Source: Streptomyces ipomoeae 91-03
GTDB lineage: Bacteria > Actinomycetota > Actinomycetes > Streptomycetales > Streptomycetaceae
NCBI RefSeq assembly: GCF_000317595.1
Contig: NZ_AEJC01000650.1
Span: forward strand, 1 to 32,454
DNA length: 32,454 nt
Direction: 5' to 3'
Below the pieces are notes generated by a model that worked only from the letters and a program-made list of their open reading frames with translations, was not told the origin of the DNA and did not search any database. Every line of letters starts with the position of its first letter. The stretch's first letter is position 1. Made by a program: the position numbers and the translations under genes. Positions 22,786-30,060 of the stretch are shown here, in pieces.

Positions 22786-24666
22786 TCACAGGGAGAAGCA
22801 GGGGTCGAAGACCGGGGTGTCGGTCTCGGGGACCAGTCCGCGGCGGGCACGCCACTGGCGGTGCAGCTCCGACTCGGCGGCGGCCTCGCCGAGCAGTTCC
22901 GCCTGACGGACTCCCGGCCGGGCCTGCGCGGGGGTCGCCTGGTAGCCGCCGAAGTGGGCCACCGGGCTCCACTCGGGCGTCACGGCGGGCATCTCCTCGT
23001 CGATGCCCTCGTACTCGCCGGCGGCGTACACGACCCGGCCGCCGACGACCGTCAGGAGGGCTTCGATGTGGGCGATCTCCGGATCCGGCACCGTGAAGTA
23101 GTCCTCCGACAGGACGGTCAGGTCACCGAGGAAACCCGGGCGCAGTACGCCCTTGAGGTCCTGTTCACCGGTCAGCGCGGCACCAGCCGTGGTGAACATC
23201 TCCAGCGCCGTCTCCCGGTCGACCCGGTTGTGCGGCGGATGGATGGTCAGATCGCCCACGGTCCGGCCGGTGACCAGCCAGTGCAGAGCGATCCACGGGT
23301 TGTACGAGGAGACCCGTGTGGCATCGGTACCGGCGCCCACGGTCAGTCCCCGCCCCAGCATCGCCCGGACCGGCGGCGCGTCCGCGGCGGCACCGATCCC
23401 GTACCGGCGGACGAAGGCCTCGCCCTGGAAGGAGAGCCGGTTCTGCACGGACATGGCGCCGCCGAGCGCGACGATACGGTCGAGGCTGTCGGCGGACACC
23501 GTCTCCGCGTGGTCGAACAGCCACCGGTTGTTCCCGGGGAACAACCCCTCGGCGGCCAGCTTCTCGAAGACGGCCAGGTCACGGCGGATGGTCTCGTCGT
23601 AGGTGGCGTGCAGGCGGAAACCCCAGCCGTTCTCCATGAGGAGGCGGACCGCTTTCTCGAACTCCACCTCGTAATCGGGGGCGTGTTCGGGGCGCGGCTC
23701 GGCGAAGTTCTCGAAATCCGCCGCCGCCCAGGTGAGGTTCTCGCCGGCGCCGTTGAGGCGCAGCCACTCGTCACCGTCCTCGGGGCGGACCATTGCGATC
23801 CACCGGGTGAGGTCGTCGATCTCCTGTCCGGCGGTCTGCGGGAAGAGGTGGTAGGCGATCCGCAGGGAGAGCGCGCCCTCCCTGGCCAGCTCCGTGACGG
23901 TCTCGTAGTTGTCCGGGAAGTTCTGGAAGCCGCCCGCCGCGTCGATCGCGGAGGTGAGACCGAACCGGTTGAGCTCGCGCAGGAAGTGCCGGGTGGACGT
24001 CTTGCGATGCTCCTCGTCCAGCACCGGCGCCTGGGCCAGCGTCGAGTAGAGGATCAGTGCGCTCGGGGCCGCGAGCAGCATGCCCGTAGGGTCGCCGTCG
24101 CGTCCCCGCATGATCTGTCCGCCCCGCGGGTCGGGGGTGTCCTTGGTGTAGCCGGCGGCCTTGACGGCCGCGCGGTTGAGGATCGCGGACTGGTACAGGT
24201 GCAGGACGAAGACGGGGGTGTCCGGCGCGGCGGCGTTGAGTTCCGCGACCGTGGGCAGCCGCCGTTCGGCGAACTGCTCGGCGGACCAGCCGCCGACCAC
24301 CCGTACCCACTGGCCCGCTGGGGTGCGGGCCGCCTGTTCCCGGAGCATGGCCAGGCCCTGGCGCAGGGAGCGTACGCCGTCCCAGCGCAGCTCCAGCACG
24401 TAGTTGAGGCCGCCGCGGATGACGTGCAGGTGAGAGTCGTTGAGGCCGGGGATCATCCGGCGGCCCAGCGCGTCGACCACCCGGGTCGCGGGGCCGACCT
24501 GCCCGGCCACGTCCTTGTCCCCGCCGACGGTCGTGATGACTCCGTCGCGGATGGCGATCGCCTCGGCCTGGGGCAGCCGGGGATCACCGGTGTGGATCTT
24601 CGCGTTGCGGACGACGAGGTCCGCCGCGTCGTCGGTGGCGCGGGGAATCAGCCCGCCGACCGGCAT
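22786..24666 (-). CDS. YtcJ-type metal-dependent amidohydrolase
   Basis: This is a 626-residue enzyme of the amidohydrolase_3/YtcJ family. An N-terminal beta-sandwich (NAKIHTGDPRLPQAEAIAIR) leads to the metal-binding HxH (H79, H81 in NDSHLHVIRGG) of the TIM barrel. FDHAE carries a later metal histidine and VGAGTDATRVSSYNPW the catalytic aspartate; GFLGDLTVLSEDYFTVPD is the usual C-terminal return to the sandwich. A characterised relative is N-substituted formamide deformylase (NfdA), so an amide or formamide substrate is plausible, not shown. The ATG at 24666 has GAAAGGTG upstream. No signal peptide is seen, so it is cytoplasmic. It is the first gene of the minus-strand cluster. Confidence 0.9.
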   Translation of the reverse strand: MPVGGLIPRATDDAADLVVRNAKIHTGDPRLPQAEAIAIRDGVITTVGGDKDVAGQVGPATRVVDALGRRMIPGLNDSHLHVIRGGLNYVLELRWDGVRSLRQGLAMLREQAARTPAGQWVRVVGGWSAEQFAERRLPTVAELNAAAPDTPVFVLHLYQSAILNRAAVKAAGYTKDTPDPRGGQIMRGRDGDPTGMLLAAPSALILYSTLAQAPVLDEEHRKTSTRHFLRELNRFGLTSAIDAAGGFQNFPDNYETVTELAREGALSLRIAYHLFPQTAGQEIDDLTRWIAMVRPEDGDEWLRLNGAGENLTWAAADFENFAEPRPEHAPDYEVEFEKAVRLLMENGWGFRLHATYDETIRRDLAVFEKLAAEGLFPGNNRWLFDHAETVSADSLDRIVALGGAMSVQNRLSFQGEAFVRRYGIGAAADAPPVRAMLGRGLTVGAGTDATRVSSYNPWIALHWLVTGRTVGDLTIHPPHNRVDRETALEMFTTAGAALTGEQDLKGVLRPGFLGDLTVLSEDYFTVPDPEIAHIEALLTVVGGRVVYAAGEYEGIDEEMPAVTPEWSPVAHFGGYQATPAQARPGVRQAELLGEAAAESELHRQWRARRGLVPETDTPVFDPCFSL

Positions 24667-24856
24667 CGTGGACACCTTTCGACAACCTCCTGAAGGGCGT
24701 ACGGGGCGTATGGGGTGGGATCTGCGACAGGCCGCGCTCAAGCCGACGACACATCGGCGAGGTGCACGGACGACCGTGCGGCGGCTGCTTCGCCGATCAC
24801 GCTACGGGGGAAAAGCGGGCCCGATGTCCGGTCAGTGCACTGCGGGTTGACCTGTA

Positions 24857-24907
24857 GCGCACGGGTGGTCCGGGCGTGCCGGGCGCTGTGGCGCACGGGT
24901 GGTCCGG
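24857..24907. repeat. 17-bp direct repeat upstream of the amidohydrolase operon
   Basis: GCGCACGGGTGGTCCGG occurs perfectly at 24857-24873 and again at 24891-24907, a 34-base period. It lies in the 294-base gap between the ltrA pseudogene end and the amidohydrolase start, about 190-240 bases upstream of that start. The period is close to three helical turns, so it could be a paired operator. A 10-bp palindrome CAGTGCACTG lies nearby at 24833-24842. Nothing else is evident in 24667-24960. Confidence 0.5.
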
Positions 24908-24960
24908 CGGCCCGAGGGCGCTTCGCACGCGGTGGTGGTCGCCGGCCGCGCGGGAGCGCC

Positions 24961-25942
24961 TCAGGGGTTCCGCCGGGTGACCGCGACGACGACACCGCCC
25001 AAGAGCGCACCGGCAACCAGCGCAGGCGCCGGGAGCCACGTCGCGAGCAGCAGGCCGACGACGGTGACGGCGCACGGGACGTCATCGGCCTTGCGGCGCT
25101 GGTGCGGGCGGAGGTGCACCGCCCAGACGGCGAACACGAAGACGGCGGCCGGAACCGTGACCCCCAGCGCGGCCGGCAGGGCCCCGGCGGTCCCCGCGGG
25201 GCGCGTGAGGTGGTCTGCGTAGGCAGCCAGGCCCGCCCCCGGCCAGGGCGCGCAGGGCGGCGATGTTCTGCTGCCGCTCGAAGGCCCCCCGTACGGCGAT
25301 CGTGGCGGCCGCCACGGACTCGCCCAGCACGATGAGCGTGAACAGCTCGTAGCGCTCCGAGATATGACGTGGATGCCACGATGTCATGCCCGCGGATTGC
25401 GCCCACACAGGGACCAGCACCTCCGCGAGGATCATCACGGCGATGCCGGGAAGTCGACCCGTGGCCGGGAGGAATAGCAGCCCCACCCAACCGAGTTGAC
25501 AGACCGTCACGCCGACGGCGAAGCGCAGCGTGGTCGCACGCCGCGGGCGATCGGCGAGGCCGGCGCGCAGCCACAGTGCCGCCAGTGCCGTGCGCAGCAC
25601 CACGTACCCGAGCGTGATGACGAGCAGTTCCCCGTGCTCGAAGGCACGACCCACGCCGGCGGCCAGCACGAGAGAGCTGGTGATCTGCACCAGCACGGTC
25701 AGACGGTAGGGCGTGTCGTCCGGGTCGTAGGCGGAGGCGAACCAGGTGAAGTTCATCCACGCCCACCAGACGGTGAAGAAGACCAACGCGAAGCGCAGGA
25801 CGCCCGCGGCGCCGTGCCCGTGGGCCAGGGCATCGCGCAGGTAATGGGAGGCCTGGGCCACGGCGACGACGAAACACAGGTCGACGAAGAGCTCCAGCGG
25901 CGTGGCGGTCCGGTGGGGCTCGCCCGGGTCGCGCCCGGTCAT
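24961..25942 (-). pseudogene. ltrA-type membrane protein gene, frameshifted
   Basis: The first part reads as a low-temperature-requirement A (LtrA) family protein with TPLELFVDLCFVVAVAQ near the start, FFTVWWAWMNFTWFASAYDP and RYELFTLIVLGESVAAAT, all family hallmarks. After FERQQNIAALRALAG the frame turns to arginine-rich nonsense. The normal ending (LAAYADHLTRPAG, then VFVFAVWAVHLRPHQ and VAGALLGGVVVAVTRRNP with stop at 24963-24961) continues in the next frame. A single extra base in the five-base C run at 25236-25240 (G run on the coding strand) explains it. The intact remainder suggests a recent mutation, phase switching or a sequencing error. About 325 codons in all, versus roughly 370-400 usual. 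Function of LtrA proteins is unknown. Confidence 0.8.
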
Positions 25943-25995
25943 GGCATGCCGTCGGCGCGTGACGGGCACCGCCCGGCCGAGGGCCCGCACGCCGC

Positions 25996-26088
25996 TCAGC
26001 GGAGGTCTCCGGGCGCGGCCACGATCCTGACGGCGCGGTCCGGAACGGGACCAGGACCGACAACCACCACATCCGCCTGCTCGTTCAT
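25996..26088 (-). pseudogene. N-terminal stub of a Rossmann-fold oxidoreductase
   Basis: The 30-codon frame opens MNEQADVVVVGPGPVPDRAV. The first 13 residues fit the start of an FAD/NAD(P) Rossmann oxidoreductase (strand VVVVG followed by GxG), but the motif breaks off after GPG and the frame ends at 25996. GAGGAGCGGGAG upstream is a strong ribosome binding site, so the real start of the gene appears kept while the body was deleted next to ltrA. A small true gene cannot be excluded. The match is short, so confidence is low. Confidence 0.35.
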
Positions 26089-26318
26089 CCGAACTCCCGC
26101 TCCTCGTCGCAAATGCCGTCGTCCGCCGACGCTAGGCGGCCCGCAGCGCGACAGGAGCCCGCAGGCGCACGGGCTCTTGCCCGACAGTGAACGGTTCCGA
26201 CGCCCACCGGATGCCGTGTGCTGACGGGCACCGGGGCATGCACTCAGGGGCAACCACACGCGGTCGCCCCCGCCTACCGTCACGGCGTACACACCGCACG
26301 GACCGCAGGAGGCGGATC

Positions 26319-26897
26319 ATGACCACCAGCTCTCACCCCGGCAACGGAAGCCAGCCGTGGCTGCACCAGAAGGGCGAGGTCATCCAGGAGTTCGGGTCGG
26401 TCAAGCAGTTTCCGGTCGGCCTCTCGTACGAGGCCCGGATGTACTCGTGCCAGCGTCTGAACAGGGCCCTGGCGGACACCCAGATCCTCTACGGCCTCTA
26501 CAAGAAGCACCATTGGCTGATGCGCGGCGCGACCTTCTACCAGCTGCACCTGGTGCTGGACAAGCACGCGGGGGAGCAGCTGGAGCTCATCGACACCCTC
26601 GCCGAGCGTGTCCAGTCACTCGGCGGAGTCGCGGTGGGCGACCCCCGGCACGTCGCCGAGATCACCTCCATCCCGCGTCCCCCGGACGGCGTGGAAGAGG
26701 TCCCCGCGATGCTCTCCCGCCTGCTGGAGGCCCATGAGACGATCCTCGTCGACGCCCACGACGCCGCGAAGCGCACCGCCGAGCTGGGCGACGACGGCAC
26801 GAACGACCTCTTCGTCTCCCAGGTGATCAGGACCGGTGAACTCCAGTCCTGGTTCCTGGCGGAGCACCTGGTGGACACCCCGCTTGTCCGTTCCTGA
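26319..26897 (+). CDS. dps: Dps-family DNA-protecting ferritin
   Basis: This is a 192-residue member of the Dps family, which forms 12-subunit shells, oxidises Fe(II) using H2O2, stores iron and binds the nucleoid. The ferroxidase residues align: H65 (KKHHWLMRG), H77 (FYQLHLVLD), D92 and E96 (ELIDTLAERV), in the spacing of known Dps proteins. A 30-residue N-terminal tail precedes the four-helix bundle. AGGAGG at 26307-26312 fixes the ATG at 26319; the frame continuing upstream is not conserved-looking. Streptomyces Dps proteins are stress-sigma controlled in S. coelicolor, but I did not find a convincing promoter here. It is the best-preserved gene in a decayed stretch. Confidence 0.93.
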   Translation: MTTSSHPGNGSQPWLHQKGEVIQEFGSVKQFPVGLSYEARMYSCQRLNRALADTQILYGLYKKHHWLMRGATFYQLHLVLDKHAGEQLELIDTLAERVQSLGGVAVGDPRHVAEITSIPRPPDGVEEVPAMLSRLLEAHETILVDAHDAAKRTAELGDDGTNDLFVSQVIRTGELQSWFLAEHLVDTPLVRS

Positions 26898-27019
26898 GCC
26901 ACGACGGATCCCCTACAGCCGCACATCGGTCCGGATCATGCGGGGGCGTAGCGGCAGGACCGCACTGCACCGCGCCCCCGCGCCAGACTCCCGCACCGCT
27001 CCCGTGACGTCGCCCACCG

Positions 27020-27419
27020 GTGAACGCCCACTTGGCCCCCGCCCGTCCGACCCGTCCACCGCCCCTTCGCCTCCTTGACCTGCGGATCCTCGCGGATGTC
27101 CTCTCCCGCAGTTTCGAGGGTGCCGGTCGTGCTCTGCTGCTGCGCGGCGAGGCGGGGATCGGGAAGACCGCGGTGCTCGACGCCGCCCGGGAGGAAGCCA
27201 CCGCACGCGGCGGTCGCGTCCTGTCGGCGCTCGGCGTGCAGTCGGAGGCGACCGTGCCCTTCGCGGGGCTCCACCAACTGCTCAGCCCGTTCCTCCTCGA
27301 CCACGCCTCAGCGCTGCTGGAACCGCAGCGACAGGCCCTGTTCGCGGCCTTCGGCATGAACGACAGCGTCGCCCCCGCCATGTTCTCGGTCGGACTGGCC
27401 GCTCTGGAGCTGATCGGCG
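27020..27419 (+). pseudogene. 5' fragment of a LAL/LuxR-type ATPase regulator
   Basis: The frame encodes LADVLSRSFEGAGRALLL, a Walker A GEAGIGKT, then GVQSEATVPFAGLHQLLSPF and QALFAAFGMNDSVAP. These are the first 130 residues or so of a LAL regulator, a different subgroup from the gene at 16696. Similarity stops abruptly at about 27419 (after VGLAALELIG), where the DNA becomes the opposite-strand hydrolase fragment. Walker B, the helical middle region and the HTH are all missing. A GTG at 27020 may not be the original start; the first 20 codons look unrelated. It is not a functional regulator. Confidence 0.8.
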
Positions 27420-27752
27420 ATCCACCGGGCCACCGCGTGGGTTCTCTCGATCGCCACCGGGTAGCGGGCCTCGGGCGACAGGTCGTACTCCGGGAACACC
27501 ACCGCGGCCTCCACCCCCACCGGCAGCGCGCCCGTGGCCCCGGGGGGCCGGACGACACACGCCCGGACAGTGCCCGTGGGCCGGCCCGGCACCATCACCC
27601 ACTCCTTGTCCACCGCCGGCAGAGCGATGTCGCCGGATTGCACCTCGTCGACCGCCCTACGGCCCTTCACCGGCGTCAGCTCGAACAGGTAGGGCGGACG
27701 TGGCGGCAGCCGCCTCCAGCACGGGCCGGACCGGCTCGACGGCATCAGACAT
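27420..27752 (-). pseudogene. Fragment of an HSL-type alpha/beta hydrolase gene
   Basis: It retains the start (ATG 27752 with GGAGAA upstream, MSDAVEPVRPVLEAAAATSA). A frameshift follows, then the next frame reads PYLFELTPVKGRRAVDEVQS and PTGTVRACVVRPPGATGALP. The sequence then jumps to GVEAAVVFPEYDLSPEARYP and ARWIAD and stops at about 27420. The segment that should hold the HGGGW oxyanion hole (about 25-30 residues) is absent, and the nucleophile GDSAGG region lies beyond the truncation. So there is one frameshift, one internal deletion and a 3' truncation. The truncation point is shared with the convergent LAL fragment. Confidence 0.8.
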
Positions 27753-27873
27753 GTCAGTTCTCCGTACGTGCTTCCGTGGACGTGCCGGGATGCCGGTCGC
27801 TCCGGCACCACCGTGCCGACCCGTAAGCGGGCGCGGGAGCCACTGCCTTGCCACGATATGCCGCCGCGAGCCG

Positions 27874-27917
27874 GGCGATGGTCCAGGAGTGCACAAGGCG
27901 ATGGTCCAGGAGTGCAC
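27874..27917. repeat. 21-bp perfect direct repeat, period 23
   Basis: The 21-base unit at 27874-27894, starting GGCGATGGTCCAGGAGTGC, recurs identically at 27897-27917 with two bases between. It lies between the 3' end of the araC gene (27953) and the hydrolase fragment start (27752). It looks like a recent tandem duplication. A control role is possible. The unit contains no inverted repeat that I could see. Confidence 0.6.
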
Positions 27918-27952
27918 GAACGGAGCGCGCAATGGCAGCGCGTCGGACCGGC

Positions 27953-28747
27953 CTATGAGGAGGCCAGCGCCTGCCAGTCGGTCGGAGTCATGCCGTAGGC
28001 GGCCCGGAAGACACGGCTGAAGTGGGCCGCGCTGGTGAACCCCCAGCGGTGCGCCACCGCCGCCACGGTGATCCTGCGGTTCGGCGCCTTGCTCAGATCA
28101 CGCCGGCAGCAGTCCAGCCGACGCTGCCGCACCCACTGCCCCACGGTGATGCCGTCGGCCTGGAAAAGCTTGTGCAGGTAGCGCACGGAAATATGGTTCG
28201 CGCGTGCGATCGACTGCGGGGACAGATCGGGGTCCGGCAGATGCTGTTCGATGTAGGCGCGGACCTGGGAGAGCATCTCGTCGCGGGCGTGCGGCACCGC
28301 CGGATCGTTCCGTTGCGCCCCTTGCAGGAGTTCCATGACGAGGACGACCAGGAGATCGACGGTGTTGCGGGTCAGTTGGTGAATCACCTGAGGCGCGTGC
28401 GTGCTGGCCCCGGCGGACAACACCGACAGGAAGTCCGAGACCAGCCCGCCCAGTCCCGCATCGCCCGCGACCCTCGTTCCGGTGAGCTGGTCCCAGTCAG
28501 CTTCCGAGAGTTCCAGATAGGAGCGTGGCAGCCGGAAGACCGTCATGCCGCAGGCGTCCGGAAACCTCGGCGAGCGTTGTCGTCCCGGATCACAGAAGAT
28601 GAGGTCGCCCGGTCTCATGACGATACGGCCTCCGTCCCGGGTCGTCGCGACAGAGTCCTTCTCGGCCAGCCCCAACCGGAAGAACTGGTCGTCTTCTGCG
28701 TGCGGCAGCGGCGAGAGGGTATGGGTGAGCCCGGGCAGTGTGGACAT
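27953..28747 (-). CDS. AraC-family transcriptional regulator, short N-terminus
   Basis: This is a 264-residue protein with a clear C-terminal AraC double HTH: QSIARANHISVRYLHKLFQ, then FTSAAHFSRVFRAAYGMTPT and a final WQAL. The sensory part starts mid-domain (DDQFFRLGLAEKD, then VMRPGDLIFCDPGR), so about 45-60 residues of the usual N-terminus are absent compared with its paralogue at 19644 (337 residues). The ATG at 28747 is preceded by GGAGAACTCCTC, giving a usable GGAG. The frame stays open upstream but looks non-coding. The gene may be functional with a trimmed sensor, or an early stage of decay. Confidence 0.83.
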   Translation of the reverse strand: MSTLPGLTHTLSPLPHAEDDQFFRLGLAEKDSVATTRDGGRIVMRPGDLIFCDPGRQRSPRFPDACGMTVFRLPRSYLELSEADWDQLTGTRVAGDAGLGGLVSDFLSVLSAGASTHAPQVIHQLTRNTVDLLVVLVMELLQGAQRNDPAVPHARDEMLSQVRAYIEQHLPDPDLSPQSIARANHISVRYLHKLFQADGITVGQWVRQRRLDCCRRDLSKAPNRRITVAAVAHRWGFTSAAHFSRVFRAAYGMTPTDWQALASS

Positions 28748-28977
28748 GAGGAGTTCTCCGCTCGATGCGATAGCGGCCCTGTCGCGTCGCGGCCCGTGCT
28801 CCGGGACACCGTACGCACACCGTGGTCGGTGTCGCATCGGTGTTGCCTGCGCCGAGTCCAGGGTCGAGGTCATGCCGCCGACGACGGCCTCATGTCCTCT
28901 ACTCTGCCGAGCGTCTGTCCTGCAGGCATCTGTCAGTCGACTGGCGATGTGACTGTCCGTTGGCAGGCCGGGCACCG

Positions 28978-29245
28978 TCAGCCCGCGACCGCATCCCCTG
29001 AGCGGCGTTCGGCCTCGGTGATCCCGCCCCAGACGCCGTACTGCTGCCGCGAGGCCACAGCGAAGCGGGCGCACGGGCCGCTCACCGGACAGGCGCGGCA
29101 GATCGCGCGCCGCCTCCTCCCGACGCCTGCGCGCCGTGCCCCGCTCGCCGCTGGGAGAGAAGAAGACCGCGCTGTCCATGCCTCGGCACGCGGCCTTGCC
29201 CTGCCAGTCCCACATGTGCAGCAAGGGCTTCGTCAGCGCCCTCAT
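28978..29245 (-). pseudogene. WhiB-like (Wbl) iron-sulfur protein gene, frameshifted
   Basis: Frame one gives MWDWQGKAACRGMDSAVFF, then SPSGERGTARRRREEAAR with the first cluster cysteine. After that the sequence continues in another frame: AICRACPVSGPCARFAVASR, QQYGVWGGITEAERRSG and a TGA at 28980-28978. This supplies the CxxC-x5-C cysteines and the GVWGG turn of WhiB family [4Fe-4S] regulators. The total length, 268 bases, is not a multiple of three. The break falls in the alternating GC tract near 29108-29116, where loss of two bases (or gain of one) would restore one frame. It could be a real pseudogene or a sequencing artefact. ATG 29245 or 29215 could be the start. Confidence 0.8.
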
Positions 29246-29286
29246 CAGTCCCGTCCGGCCGCTGCGGCGTCCCTGGCGGCGGGGGC

Positions 29287-30060
29287 TCACGAGTCTGCCG
29301 CCGGACGTGTTCGCGTACCGCCTGAGAACCGGCTCAGCGCGGCGAGCCGCTGTTCGAAGGGGACCAGAGCGGCGCCGAACCCGTCGGTGGGGTCGACCGA
29401 AGTGATCGCGCCGTGCAGGGAGCGGGGTGCGATCGCCGCGGTGGTGTCGACGTCGGGGGCCGTGGCGGGGGCGGGGACTCTGCCGGGGCCCGGGCCGGGG
29501 GCGGTGGTTTCGGTTCCGGGGCCCGGGGAACTGCCGGTGGCCTCGGTTCCGGTGGAGGTCATGAAGCGGGCCAACTCGGTGCCCGCGCGGGCGATGCGGT
29601 GGGCGAGGCCCTCTTCGCCCCAGTCCTCGGACGCCGCGTACACGGCGGTCGGCAGGACGAGCGCGCGCAGGTAGGTGAACAAGGGGCGCAGGGCGTGTTC
29701 GGTGACCAGGGAGTGGCGGGCGGTGCCGCCGGTCGCGCCGGCGAGCACGGGCTTGCCGGTCAGGGCGTCTTTGTCGATGAGGTCGAAGAACGACTTGAAC
29801 AGGCCGCTGTAGGACGCGGAGAAGACCGGCGTGACGGCGATCAGGCCGTCCGCGGCGGCCACCGCGTCGAGCGCGGCGGCGAGCCGGGCGGCCGGGAAGC
29901 CGGTGACGAGATGCTGGGCGATCTCGGTGGCGAGGTCGCGCAGTTCGACCACCTCGACCTCGGCGTCCACATGGTCGAGCGTGGCCGCGGCGAGGCGGTC
30001 GGCCAGGAGCCGGGTGGACGACGGGGAGCTCAGCCCTGCCGCCACGACGACGAGCTTCAC
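29287..30060 (-). CDS. NADPH-dependent FMN reductase (CE1759 family type)
   Basis: This is a 257-residue flavodoxin-like FMN reductase that should supply reduced flavin to the adjacent LLM oxidoreductase. LSSPSSTRLLADRLAAA is the phosphate-binding loop after the first strand, AVTPVFSASYSGLFKSFFDL the FMN-binding segment, and KPVLAGATGGTARHS the third. Past residue 180 comes a low-complexity Gly/Pro/Thr/Ala stretch of about 40 residues (SSPGPGTETTAPGPGPG), then a conserved end (DGFGAALVPFEQRLAAL). The GTG at 30060 overlaps the upstream stop by four bases, so the two are coupled. Confidence 0.87.
   Translation of the reverse strand: MKLVVVAAGLSSPSSTRLLADRLAAATLDHVDAEVEVVELRDLATEIAQHLVTGFPAARLAAALDAVAAADGLIAVTPVFSASYSGLFKSFFDLIDKDALTGKPVLAGATGGTARHSLVTEHALRPLFTYLRALVLPTAVYAASEDWGEEGLAHRIARAGTELARFMTSTGTEATGSSPGPGTETTAPGPGPGRVPAPATAPDVDTTAAIAPRSLHGAITSVDPTDGFGAALVPFEQRLAALSRFSGGTRTRPAADS

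Noticed and set aside
22690..24693. A 667-codon plus-strand frame opposite the amidohydrolase
   Set aside because: It mirrors the amidohydrolase, which has complete catalytic motifs; the plus frame has none.
26187..26318. Extended N-terminus for Dps
   Set aside because: The extra residues are arginine-rich and precede a strong AGGAGG directly before ATG 26319.
28022..29674. A 550-codon plus-strand open frame
   Set aside because: It lies antisense to the araC gene, the wbl pseudogene and the FMN reductase; its translation is arginine/glycine-rich without any family motif, as expected of a GC-rich shadow frame.
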